From an uncultured Chlorobiota bacterium (lineage in GTDB: Bacteria; Bacteroidota; Bacteroidia; Bacteroidales; JAADGE01): DNA of 37,522 bases. The position numbers were made by a program, and so were the translations under genes. The stretch is from positions 1 through 37,522 of the forward strand of contig CAMZKV010000053.1 in assembly GCA_947311445.1 (NCBI GenBank), read 5' to 3'. The notes below the pieces were generated by a model. The model did no database searches. It was not told the origin of the DNA and saw only the letters and a list, made by a program, of their open reading frames with translations. Positions 1-9,307 of this stretch are shown piece after piece (within the stretch, counting starts at the first letter, position 1; every line of letters begins with the position of its first letter).

Positions 1-3000
1 TATGTTTGGCGACCGGTGCATTATGCAATTAAGTTACCTGTTGACGGAGTAAAGTCTTTGTTTAAATGGCGACTTGTCGGTTACGCATACAGGACAAGGT
101 ATTTTTATAGAAATTGGAATTACAGAATAAATAATCTCATAAATAATTTAGCTGATAAATTTGATTTTGAAAATAGATATGAATCATTTATTGTTTTCAA
201 TAAACCAAAATACAAACCAAATGATACTGTAAAATTTAAAGCATTTATTGTTAATAGAAGAGGAAAGCCTTTGAAAAAAGATGTTATTATGAAGTTTCAT
301 AAAACATCTTCAAAATCAGCTGTCAGTAAAATTATTAAACCTTATGCAAGAGGAGGATTTGAAAATGAATTTATATTGCACGATTCTTTAGACTTGACAT
401 TGGATAAAAAATACATGATGTTTTTAGTGAAACCAAGAACACGCTTAGACAAAAAACTAAACATTCATAAAAGGTACAGAAAATATACAACATCTTATAT
501 TAAATACGAAGATTATGAACTGCATCAAAATAAATTAAGTTTAAAAACAAATACAAAAAATCAGTTTAAAGGGAATGATTTAGAAGTTTTATTAAAAGGT
601 ACAGATGAAAATAATTTGAATTTGCAAGATGCTAGCTATGAGTTTGTTGTGTTGGTAAAAAACAAGTTTAATTTTTTTGATAATTTTGTTTTTGTTCCTA
701 ATATTTTATTTAAAAAGAATGACAAACTTTTACCGACAGGTGAAACAAAAATAATCATTCCGGATTCTATTTTTCCGAAAGCAAATTTAACGTATGAAAT
801 TAAAGTAAGAATGCTTACTTCCGACAATGAAGTGAAAACAAAGACAAAAAACATTCACTATTATTACAAAAATGAAAAAATAAAGTATGATTTTAAAAAT
901 GATTCAATAAATATTCGGTATGAAGATTTAGGAATACGCAAATCAATTTATGCAAAAATAATAGTTGTTGATAATCTTAATAATGAAATAATTGCGGATG
1001 TAAATAAATTACCTGCAAGCATAAAATTGTATCCGAACTCTTCAAAAATTATTGTTGAAACTAAAAACTTGGATGAAACAATTAATATTAATGCAGCCGA
1101 TTCACAACTTAAATGCTATACAAAAATAAATAAGGATTCTTTATTTATAAAAGTGTTAAATCCTGCAAAATTGAATTTTTCATATTTTATTTATAAGCAT
1201 AATAGTGAAATAAAACGCGGATATACTGATAGTTTAACATATAAAATAAAACATCCGGGTAAAAAAGAATATCTTTTTTCAATCCAATATTTTTGGGGAG
1301 GGAAAATGCACTCACAAAATTACGGAATCAGCAGAAAAAATAATAAAGCTAAATTATATGTTAAACTTGAAAAACCGAACTTAGTTTTTCCGGGGCAAAA
1401 ATCTAAAATTAAAATAGAGGTTAAAGACAGTAACGGAAAACCGGTAAAAGATGTTGATATTACATCTTTCGGATTAACAAAAAAATTTAATTATCATTCG
1501 CCTCGACTTCCAAATTTGGCAAAAAAAACAAAACGTAGATATAAAGAGCATATAAATAGTTTTCATTTCAATAAAATTAAAGACAAAAATGTTAAAACAC
1601 TAAATTACAGGCAATGGAAAAGAATTGCAGGATTAGACAGTATGGAATATTATAAGTTTTTATATCCCGGGAAAAGTATTTATAAAACAACTTATACAGC
1701 ACCCGACAGTATTACACAATTTTCTCCGTATGTTTTAAAAAAAGGAGCATTTCAAAAAGTACATATTGTTTTTGTTGATAATAATCCTGTGTATTTCAGC
1801 TGGATGACTAATGTCAGCAAATATTCTTTTAAAATTGACAGTGGTTATCACAGAGTAAAAATAAGACTAAATGATGCTGTTTTGGTGGCAGACAGTATTT
1901 ATTTTCAATACGGTAAAAAAACAATAATTAGCCTTGATAAAGATTATAAAAATAAAAAAAACAGAAAAGTTTGGAAAGTAGGAAATAAAATTAGTAATCA
2001 AAGAGTATTGGCAAAGCATATTTTTCCGTACAGATATAATTTTAGCAGTAGTTTGCCTACTTGGAGAGAGAAAAAAGACATCTTTGCATATATTGAGCAA
2101 AAAGATAATTTCATAATGCTAAATCCTAAAAAGCATTCAAATTTATATTTAGCAGGCCCCATAAATGATTATAGAATTTATTTTAACTTAATTGATGGTT
2201 TTAAACTGGACTTTGTACACGAGCCAAATTTTGAGTTCGATATTTTCCCGAATATTTTAAAAATGCGTTCAAAAACAAACAAGCAAATTTTCCCCGAGTA
2301 TTTGAATAATAAAAATGCAATTTTCAAAACAAATGATTTTGTTATTGACAAAAAACAATTTTACAAACTTTATGAAAAACATCTTTTTGAGAAAAGATAC
2401 AAAGATGCAAAATATTATAATCCGAGACATACATACTCCGATAAAGGAAGTTTGCATATTGATTACATAGCAAACAAAAAAGTAAATAATTTATTTGCCG
2501 ATATAATTCTTTTGAAAAAAGGACAGAATGATTTTGTAAGAATTTATCAGGGAAACAATGCAACTTTTCATAATTTAAGCGAAGGATTGTATAAGATGAT
2601 TTTTTTGTATGCTGATTCTTCTTATCATCAAGTTGATTCTGTAAAAGTAAAGAAAAACGGATATAATTATTGCAAAATTAATGAACCCGACAGTCTTAAA
2701 AAAGATGAATTCAGCAAATTTGCATCTGCATTGATTAGAGATAATATTTTAATAAACAGTAAAGACACAAAAGAATATGAAAAATACAGAATAAAAAAAG
2801 AATACGACCGAGTTTATAAATATTATGACAAAGGAGATATAATTGATGGTTTTGTAACTGACGAAAGTGGAGAACCTCTCCCGGGAGTTACGGTTATTAT
2901 TAAAGGAACAGATATTGCGACAATGACAGATGTTAATGGATATTACTCAATATCACCACCTTATGATGCGAATAAACTTATTTTTTCTTATATTGGCTGT

Positions 3001-5253
3001 AAAGATTTTGAAAAAGATATTGACCCCTATGGAGAAAATAATGCAATTTTATATTATAATTTTGATGATATTGAAGAAGTTGTAGTTACAGCAATGGGTG
3101 TTAGGCGTGCATCTAAAAGTGTTGCTTATTCCGTTACGAGTGTTCAAGGAGAAAGTATAAATCTTCTTAACGGAAAAATTGCAGGTATTGAAACTGTAAA
3201 TAGCAATTTTCCGAAAATTAAAACTGTTAGCGGGCTAAATCACAAACTTAAAGATAATGGAAATGAATATGATGAAAGTTTTTTCGATAATATTTCGGAT
3301 GTAAGTGCTCTGAGAACAAATTTTTCTGACTATGCTTTTTGGCAACCAAAATTAAGAACAGACAAAAACGGACTTGCAGAGTTTGAAGTAAAATTTCCTG
3401 ATGATATTACAAATTGGGATATTCTTACCTATGCAATTAACGGTAAAAGGCAAACAGGGCAAGCAAAAAGCAATATAAAATCATACAAACCGCTTTCGGC
3501 AAGATTATATTTGCCGCGATTTATTTTAAAAGGCGATTCTGCAAATGCAATAGGAAAATCAATTAATTATCTTGCAAACTCTACAAAAATTACAAGCGAA
3601 TTTCATTTAAACGATTCCTTAATTTTTGAAAAAGATTCTGTTTGCAAAACTTCTGTTGTTGACACTTTATTATTGTTTGCAAATAATAATGAAACACTAA
3701 AAGTGAAATATCTATTGAAAGCAAAAAACGGATATTTTGACGGCGAAGAACGTAAAATTCCGGTGTTTCCCGTAGGAATGGAAAAAGCAAAAGGAACTTT
3801 TGATGTTTTTGATAAAGACACTTCGATTAACTATGTGTTTAACAAGAATTTAGGAGAGGTTAATATATATGCGAAAAAAGATGCCCTTGGTGTTTTGGAA
3901 GATGAAATAGGAACTTTAATTCATTATTTGCATAACTGTAATGAACAAATGGCTTCAAAACTAAAAGCGATGCTTTTTGATAAGCAAATTTGTGAATTTA
4001 AAGGCAAAAAATTCACACACGAAAAGGAAGTAAAAAAACTGATAGAACTACTCAGCAAAAACCAAAACAACAAAGGTCTTTGGGGCTGGTGGGGAAAATC
4101 TAAAACAGAAATGTGGATTTCAACCCATATTTTAGAAGCTTTGCTTAATGCAGAAAAATTAAATTATAAAGTTCCGATAAATAAAGATAATATTATTTCA
4201 AATTTGGAACTGAAATTAGAAGAGCTTGAATATTATGACAGCTACCATGTTGTACCAACTTTAAAACTTTTAAAATATTTGAATGCAGAAATTAACTATG
4301 CATATTTCATAAAGAAAATTGATGAATTTGAGAAAAAACACAAAACTGTAAAACCTGTAAATTTTGATTTAATTGAAATAAAACAAATATGTGGTTTGCC
4401 TGCAAAAATTGATTTCTTAAAAAACCTCAGGAACGAAAACTTTTTTGGAAATATATATTATTCTTATGAAGAAAAAAGACCAAGTAGTATACATCTTAAC
4501 CGCAATATTGAAATAAATAATAACACCTTAACTTTAAAAGCATACAAAATTTTAAGAAATGATAGTTTAACAGATAAAAAGGAGCTGTTAAAAATAAGGA
4601 ATTACTTTTTTGAGCAAAGAAAATCGGGAACTTGGCGAAATACTTACGAATCTGCTAAAATTATAGAAACACTTTTGCCCGATTTATTAAAAACTCATAA
4701 AACATATAAACCGGCAGAACTTATTATTTCAGGTTCTGTAAATAAAACAATCAACAAATTCCCTTTTAAGATGAAATTAAAATCAACCGACAGTATTTCT
4801 ATTTCAAAAAAAGGAAGTGAAGTGGTTTATTTTACAACTTATCAAAAGTTTTGGGATGCCAAACCTAAGAAACAAGAAAATAATTTTATTATAAAAACCA
4901 GCTTCAATAATAACGATACGCTAATAAATTTAAAAGCAGGACAAAAAACTAAATTAACAGTAAGTTTAGAAGTTCTTGAAGATGCAAAATATGTAATGCT
5001 CGACATTCCTATTCCTGCCGGATGCTCATATAACAGCAAAAGGCAATATTATTATAATGAAGTTCACAGAGAATACAGAAAGCAAAAAACAAATATTTAT
5101 TCTCAAAAGTTAAACAAAGGATTTTACACTTTTGAGATTGATTTATTGCCAAGATATACAGGTAAATACACTTTAAACCCCGCAAAAGTTGAGCTGATGT
5201 ATTTTCCTACATTTTATGCAAATACGGAAATTAAGAAAGTTGTAATAGAATAG
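1..5253 (+). CDS. Alpha-2-macroglobulin family protein with embedded SusC-like N-terminal segment (5' partial)
   Basis: The reading frame is open to the first base, so the gene is cut by the left edge and the GTG at 16 is probably an internal valine; the signal peptide is not visible. Numbering from that GTG (1745 residues), an MG2-like domain starts near 56 and another macroglobulin-like beta domain lies near 453-490. A carboxypeptidase-regulatory-like domain spans about 943-1015 and is followed at 1017-1031 by a SusC/RagA-type signature (EEVVVTAMG) and a plug-like stretch (NGKIAGIE). The A2M domain starts near 1108 (FWQPKLRTDKNG). A thioester-type motif CNEQ lies at 1308-1311, followed by a tryptophan-rich thioester-domain helix region. 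Bacterial A2M proteins are envelope-anchored or secreted protease traps; that role is inferred here. The family assignment is firm, while the function of the SusC-like insert is unknown. Confidence 0.88.
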   Translation, partial: YVWRPVHYAIKLPVDGVKSLFKWRLVGYAYRTRYFYRNWNYRINNLINNLADKFDFENRYESFIVFNKPKYKPNDTVKFKAFIVNRRGKPLKKDVIMKFHKTSSKSAVSKIIKPYARGGFENEFILHDSLDLTLDKKYMMFLVKPRTRLDKKLNIHKRYRKYTTSYIKYEDYELHQNKLSLKTNTKNQFKGNDLEVLLKGTDENNLNLQDASYEFVVLVKNKFNFFDNFVFVPNILFKKNDKLLPTGETKIIIPDSIFPKANLTYEIKVRMLTSDNEVKTKTKNIHYYYKNEKIKYDFKNDSINIRYEDLGIRKSIYAKIIVVDNLNNEIIADVNKLPASIKLYPNSSKIIVETKNLDETININAADSQLKCYTKINKDSLFIKVLNPAKLNFSYFIYKHNSEIKRGYTDSLTYKIKHPGKKEYLFSIQYFWGGKMHSQNYGISRKNNKAKLYVKLEKPNLVFPGQKSKIKIEVKDSNGKPVKDVDITSFGLTKKFNYHSPRLPNLAKKTKRRYKEHINSFHFNKIKDKNVKTLNYRQWKRIAGLDSMEYYKFLYPGKSIYKTTYTAPDSITQFSPYVLKKGAFQKVHIVFVDNNPVYFSWMTNVSKYSFKIDSGYHRVKIRLNDAVLVADSIYFQYGKKTIISLDKDYKNKKNRKVWKVGNKISNQRVLAKHIFPYRYNFSSSLPTWREKKDIFAYIEQKDNFIMLNPKKHSNLYLAGPINDYRIYFNLIDGFKLDFVHEPNFEFDIFPNILKMRSKTNKQIFPEYLNNKNAIFKTNDFVIDKKQFYKLYEKHLFEKRYKDAKYYNPRHTYSDKGSLHIDYIANKKVNNLFADIILLKKGQNDFVRIYQGNNATFHNLSEGLYKMIFLYADSSYHQVDSVKVKKNGYNYCKINEPDSLKKDEFSKFASALIRDNILINSKDTKEYEKYRIKKEYDRVYKYYDKGDIIDGFVTDESGEPLPGVTVIIKGTDIATMTDVNGYYSISPPYDANKLIFSYIGCKDFEKDIDPYGENNAILYYNFDDIEEVVVTAMGVRRASKSVAYSVTSVQGESINLLNGKIAGIETVNSNFPKIKTVSGLNHKLKDNGNEYDESFFDNISDVSALRTNFSDYAFWQPKLRTDKNGLAEFEVKFPDDITNWDILTYAINGKRQTGQAKSNIKSYKPLSARLYLPRFILKGDSANAIGKSINYLANSTKITSEFHLNDSLIFEKDSVCKTSVVDTLLLFANNNETLKVKYLLKAKNGYFDGEERKIPVFPVGMEKAKGTFDVFDKDTSINYVFNKNLGEVNIYAKKDALGVLEDEIGTLIHYLHNCNEQMASKLKAMLFDKQICEFKGKKFTHEKEVKKLIELLSKNQNNKGLWGWWGKSKTEMWISTHILEALLNAEKLNYKVPINKDNIISNLELKLEELEYYDSYHVVPTLKLLKYLNAEINYAYFIKKIDEFEKKHKTVKPVNFDLIEIKQICGLPAKIDFLKNLRNENFFGNIYYSYEEKRPSSIHLNRNIEINNNTLTLKAYKILRNDSLTDKKELLKIRNYFFEQRKSGTWRNTYESAKIIETLLPDLLKTHKTYKPAELIISGSVNKTINKFPFKMKLKSTDSISISKKGSEVVYFTTYQKFWDAKPKKQENNFIIKTSFNNNDTLINLKAGQKTKLTVSLEVLEDAKYVMLDIPIPAGCSYNSKRQYYYNEVHREYRKQKTNIYSQKLNKGFYTFEIDLLPRYTGKYTLNPAKVELMYFPTFYANTEIKKVVIE

Positions 5254-5278
5254 TTTAATAATGTATGATATTTTAATA

Positions 5279-5297
5279 CGATGACTTTAAGTCATCG
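5279..5297. repeat. Near-perfect palindrome, 9-bp arms
   Basis: CGATGACTT and AAGTCATCG flank a single T, 26 bases after the macroglobulin stop codon. A loose T-rich stretch follows about ten bases later, so it could act as a weak terminator on the plus strand. It could also be a dispersed intergenic palindrome. Only one copy is seen in the window. Confidence 0.4.
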
Positions 5298-5437
5298 GAT
5301 GAGTTCTTTTTAAAACTTCAAGACCAAAGCGTTTTTAAAATACCAAAATGTATTTTGTACATCTAGTATGGTAGTGGTTGATAATCGTAATCGGCAGAAT
5401 AGTTTATGGCAAAAGATTTTTTTTACTATTTATTACC

Positions 5438-5896
5438 TTAGTCCTCAATAGGATAATTTATTAAAATACCTCCAATTAACCATGAATTTGGGAAAGAATT
5501 TTTTATTTCATTTTTAAAGAATAATGCTTCTGCTTTTGTCCTAAAATCACCAACTTGAATTTTATAATATGGAGAATTATAAACCATATAAGCACGATGT
5601 TTTTTACCATATCGTGCTAAAAATCTTGCTTTTGTGTTTTGTGCTCCTCTCATTGCTTTTTGTCCTGAGTTGAAATATATTTGAACTCTCCATCCTTTAA
5701 ACTTGTTTTTATTTAATTCTTTGTGTTTTTTTACAAGTTGCAATATTTTAATATCTTGAGTTATTGATATTTTTCCATCATTATACGATTTATATGAGGG
5801 AGTTATTCCTGAATCTTCAATTTTAAATGTCTCATTTTGCGAGAACGAATGAAGAAATAATATTAAGAAAATAATTATTAGTGATATTTGCTTCAT
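5438..5896 (-). CDS. SPOR-domain periplasmic protein
   Basis: This 152-residue protein has a clear signal peptide (residues 1-19, ending before QNETF). Its C-terminal half, about 68-150, resembles a SPOR domain: it contains GWRVQIYF, a central YKIQVGDFRTKAEA motif and a final beta strand. SPOR domains bind denuded glycan strands of peptidoglycan and often mark division-site proteins. No catalytic domain is attached, so it is probably a small peptidoglycan-binding accessory protein. Its start lies three bases downstream of the LEA-like lipoprotein stop codon, so the two are almost certainly cotranscribed. The domain call is good; the exact role is inferred. Confidence 0.8.
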   Translation of the reverse strand: MKQISLIIIFLILFLHSFSQNETFKIEDSGITPSYKSYNDGKISITQDIKILQLVKKHKELNKNKFKGWRVQIYFNSGQKAMRGAQNTKARFLARYGKKHRAYMVYNSPYYKIQVGDFRTKAEALFFKNEIKNSFPNSWLIGGILINYPIED

Positions 5897-5899
5897 TTT

Positions 5900-6367
5900 T
5901 TAAATATTTATTATTGTTTTTTTATCAACTTTTATTTTTTTAGTGAAAATAAAAAATTTTGCACCTATAATTCCTTTTGCATCAACATCAATTTTTTTTG
6001 AAGAAAATATTTTTGATACTGTTCCAATAGTTCTGAAATTTAATAATCCTTTACTCTTAAGACTTACAGGAATATTTATAGTTCCTAAATAATTTTTAGG
6101 AATATTTATATTTGCATTATCTTCTATCAATTGAAAAGTTTGATTATTTACAATAATATCTAAATTGTAACTTTCAATTTTAATTTTATAATTATTCGGA
6201 TTCTTAATTTTAACTAATGTATTTAAAGAAATAGTGCCATTTTTCATACTCCCCAGCTTAATATCTTCAACACCGACAAGTTCTACATCTTTGTATGTGC
6301 AACTTGTAAATGTTATTCCTATAAGAATAATGAATAATAGTCTTTTTAAATTTAAAAAAATTTTCAT
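5900..6367 (-). CDS. LEA type 2-like lipoprotein
   Basis: This 155-residue protein has a type II signal peptide with the lipobox FTSC (Cys23), so it should be lipid-anchored. The rest is a single beta-rich domain with the LEA-2/WHy pattern: an early strand with VELVGVEDIKL, the phrase VKIKNPNNYKIKIESYNLDI, and later repeated hydrophobic strands. LEA-2 domains are small immunoglobulin-like folds found in many envelope proteins, and their bacterial role is poorly defined. It is divergently oriented to thiL, with only 35 bases between the start codons, and it leads a two-gene operon with the SPOR protein. Confidence 0.72.
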   Translation of the reverse strand: MKIFLNLKRLLFIILIGITFTSCTYKDVELVGVEDIKLGSMKNGTISLNTLVKIKNPNNYKIKIESYNLDIIVNNQTFQLIEDNANINIPKNYLGTINIPVSLKSKGLLNFRTIGTVSKIFSSKKIDVDAKGIIGAKFFIFTKKIKVDKKTIINI

Positions 6368-6402
6368 CTTTGTGTTTTTTAATAATTAAACGTTTATAAT
6401 AT

Positions 6403-7422
6403 ATGGCAAGTATTTCAGAACTTGGAGAATTTGGTTTAATAAAAAGATTGAGCAAAGATATAAAAATAAATAATTCTTCAACAATAAAAGGTATAGGAGA
6501 TGATGCAGCAGTTATAGAATATAAAAATAAACAAACTGTTATAACAACTGATTTACTTATTGAAGGAATTCATTTTGATTTGTCGTTTTCTCCATTAAAA
6601 CATCTTGGATACAAGGCAGTTACGGTAAATGTTTCGGATGTTTATGCAATGAATGCAATCCCAAAACAAATAACTGTTTCCATTGCGTTCTCAAATCGTT
6701 TTCCTCTAGAAGCTATTGAAGAGCTTTATGAAGGAATTAATCTTGCGTGTAAAAAATATAATGTAGATTTAGTTGGCGGAGATACAAGCTCTTCTGTGTC
6801 GGGGCTTTCAATAAGTGTAACGGCAATAGGAGAAGTAGATAAAGAAAAAGTTGTTTATAGAAACGGAGCAAAACCAAATGATTTAATTTGTGTTTCCGGA
6901 GATTTAGGCGGAGCTTATGCCGGTTTGAAACTATTACAAAGAGAAAAAGATGTTTTTAAAGCAAATCCTGAAGTGCAACCTGAACTAACAGGTTATGATT
7001 ATATTCTTGAAAGACAATTGAAACCGGAAGCCAGAAAAGATATTATTGAGTTTTTAGATAAAATTGATGTAAAACCAACATCAATGATTGATGTTTCAGA
7101 CGGACTATCTTCTGAACTCTTGCATATTGCAGAAGAATCTAATTGTGGAATAAGAATTTATGATAAAAAAATACCAATTGTAGATGATACTAATAAGTTT
7201 GCAGAAGAAGTTTTAATTGTTCCAACTGTTTTTGCTATGAATGGAGGTGAAGATTATGAATTGCTTTTTACAATTTCACAGTCTGATTATGAGCAAGTTG
7301 ATGCAAGTCCGGATATTACAGTTATTGGACATATAACAGAGCAATCGAAAGGGAATTTTATTATTGCATCAGACGGAACAGAAATAGAGATTGAAGCACA
7401 GGGCTGGAATCATACAAAATAA
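6403..7422 (+). CDS. thiL: Thiamine-monophosphate kinase ThiL
   Basis: This 339-residue protein has the usual length for the family. It phosphorylates thiamine monophosphate with ATP to give thiamine diphosphate, the last step of thiamine cofactor synthesis, in the cytoplasm. The AIR-synthase-like fold motifs are present in order: GIGDDAAV (30-37), the metal-binding TTDLLIEGIHFD (48-59), GGDTSSS, SGDLGGAYAGL, SMIDVSDGL and NGGEDYELLFT. The start MASISELGEFGLI matches the typical ThiL N-terminus. No other thiamine genes are adjacent. It converges on glmS with 12 bases between the stop codons, so no separate terminator is evident. Confidence 0.95.
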   Translation: MASISELGEFGLIKRLSKDIKINNSSTIKGIGDDAAVIEYKNKQTVITTDLLIEGIHFDLSFSPLKHLGYKAVTVNVSDVYAMNAIPKQITVSIAFSNRFPLEAIEELYEGINLACKKYNVDLVGGDTSSSVSGLSISVTAIGEVDKEKVVYRNGAKPNDLICVSGDLGGAYAGLKLLQREKDVFKANPEVQPELTGYDYILERQLKPEARKDIIEFLDKIDVKPTSMIDVSDGLSSELLHIAEESNCGIRIYDKKIPIVDDTNKFAEEVLIVPTVFAMNGGEDYELLFTISQSDYEQVDASPDITVIGHITEQSKGNFIIASDGTEIEIEAQGWNHTK

Positions 7423-7434
7423 AATATTTATTTT

Positions 7435-9276
7435 TTATTCAACAGTAACAGATTTTGCTAAGTTTCTTGGTTGATCAACATTACAATTACGCATAACAGC
7501 AATGTGATAAGATAAAAGTTGCAATGGGATAACTGTTAATAAAGGAGCAATAGCTTCGTGGGATTTTGGAACTTCTATAACATGATCTGCCATATCTTTT
7601 ATTACAGTATCTCCTTCTGTAACAATAGCTATAACTTTTCCGTTTCTTGCTTTAACTTCTTGTATGTTACTTACAATTTTATCGTAAGAATTGTCTTGAG
7701 TTGCAATAACAACAACTGGCATATTTTCATCAATAAGAGCAATAGGACCATGTTTCATTTCAGCAGCAGGATAGCCTTCGGCATGAATATATGATATTTC
7801 CTTTAGTTTTAAAGCTCCTTCTAATGCAACCGGGAATAAGTATCCTCTTCCTAAATAAAGGAAATTAGATGCGTTTTTATATAAAGCAGAAATTTCTTTG
7901 ATTAAAGAGTCTGATTTTAATATTTCTTCAACTTTTGAAGGAATATCTGTTAGTTCTTTTATATATTCTAAATACTTTTTTTCAGAAATTTTATTGTTGT
8001 TTTTACCCAATATTATAGCAATCATAGTTAACACTGTAACTTGTGCAGTAAATGCTTTTGTTGATGCTACACCTATTTCAGGCCCTGCGTGAGTATAAAC
8101 TCCTGCATGTGTTTCTCTTGGTATGCTTGATCCTACAACATTACAAATTCCAAGTACAGTAGCACCAGCTTCTTTTGCAATATTAATTGCAGCTAATGTA
8201 TCGGCAGTTTCTCCACTTTGGCTAATTGCAATAATAACATCGTCTTTATAAATAATTGGTTTTCTGTATCTAAATTCAGAACCGTATTCTACTTCAACAG
8301 GAATTCGTGCAATAGTTTCTATTAAATACTCTGCTACTAACCCTGCGTGCCAAGAAGTTCCACAGGCAATTATAAGAATTCGTTTGGCATTTTCTAATTT
8401 AGGCATAACTTCATGCAAACCACCTAATCTTATTTCGGATAAGTCTGAGGCTATCCTACCTCTGAAAGTATCTGTTATTGATTTTGGCTGTTCAAATATT
8501 TCTTTGAGCATAAAATGGTCGTAACCATTTTTTTCAATAGAACCAATATCCATACTTAATTTTTGAATAAAAGGTTCAAGTTTATCATTCCCGATTGTTT
8601 TAAGAGTTAGTTGGTCTTTTTTTATTACAGCAACATTGTCATTGTTAAGGTATATAACACTATCGGTATGTTCAATTATAGGGGTTGCATCGGATGCTAT
8701 AAAATATTCCCCTTCTCCTATTCCAATAACTAACGGGCTTCCTTTTCTTGCAGCTATAAGTTTGTCGGGTTCATCTTTGGCAATAATTACTATTCCATAT
8801 GCACCTATAACTTTAGATAATGCAAGTCTAACTGCCTGTTCTGCATCAATTTCACCTTTTCCTTTAATGTAAATATATTCAATAAGATTTGCAAGAACTT
8901 CTGTGTCGGTTTTGCTTACAAAATTATATCCTCTATCTTCTAATCTTTTTTTTAAACGAGAATAGTTTTCGATAATTCCATTATGAATTACTGTAAAATG
9001 TCCATTCTCTGAGGTGTGTGGGTGAGCATTTACGTCATTTGGTTCTCCATGAGTTGCCCATCTTGTATGTCCAATGCCAATGTTTCCACTAACATCTTTA
9101 TTGTAAACTAATTTTTCAAGTTCATTAACTTTACCTTTTTTCTTATATATTTTTGTTCTATTATCAACTATTGCTACTCCGGCAGAGTCGTATCCTCTGT
9201 ATTCAAGTCGTTTTAATCCGTTTATTATAATAGGGTAGGCTTCTTTATCTCCAATATATCCAACAATTCCACACAT
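7435..9276 (-). CDS. glmS: Glutamine--fructose-6-phosphate aminotransferase (isomerizing)
   Basis: This 613-residue protein is full length for GlmS. It converts fructose-6-phosphate and glutamine to glucosamine-6-phosphate, which feeds UDP-GlcNAc for peptidoglycan and lipid A. The N-terminal glutaminase domain begins MCGIVGYIGD with the nucleophilic Cys2, followed by LEYRGYDSAG and GIGHTRWATHG. Two SIS isomerase domains follow (ACGTSWHAG, AISQSGETADT, STKAFTAQ, LGRGYLFPVALEGALKLKE). The C-terminus DQPRNLAKSVTVE is the conserved GlmS tail. It is the last gene of a minus-strand operon, 31 bases after the DUF4270 gene. No glmS ribozyme-like element is evident upstream. Confidence 0.97.
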   Translation of the reverse strand: MCGIVGYIGDKEAYPIIINGLKRLEYRGYDSAGVAIVDNRTKIYKKKGKVNELEKLVYNKDVSGNIGIGHTRWATHGEPNDVNAHPHTSENGHFTVIHNGIIENYSRLKKRLEDRGYNFVSKTDTEVLANLIEYIYIKGKGEIDAEQAVRLALSKVIGAYGIVIIAKDEPDKLIAARKGSPLVIGIGEGEYFIASDATPIIEHTDSVIYLNNDNVAVIKKDQLTLKTIGNDKLEPFIQKLSMDIGSIEKNGYDHFMLKEIFEQPKSITDTFRGRIASDLSEIRLGGLHEVMPKLENAKRILIIACGTSWHAGLVAEYLIETIARIPVEVEYGSEFRYRKPIIYKDDVIIAISQSGETADTLAAINIAKEAGATVLGICNVVGSSIPRETHAGVYTHAGPEIGVASTKAFTAQVTVLTMIAIILGKNNNKISEKKYLEYIKELTDIPSKVEEILKSDSLIKEISALYKNASNFLYLGRGYLFPVALEGALKLKEISYIHAEGYPAAEMKHGPIALIDENMPVVVIATQDNSYDKIVSNIQEVKARNGKVIAIVTEGDTVIKDMADHVIEVPKSHEAIAPLLTVIPLQLLSYHIAVMRNCNVDQPRNLAKSVTVE

Positions 9277-9307
9277 AGTTTTATGTTTTTATTTAAGAAA
9301 GATTGAT

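Noticed and set aside
16-24. GTG at 16 as the start of the macroglobulin gene
   Set aside because: The frame remains open upstream to base 1 (Y-V-W-R-P before the valine) and no signal peptide follows, so the gene is cut by the window edge.
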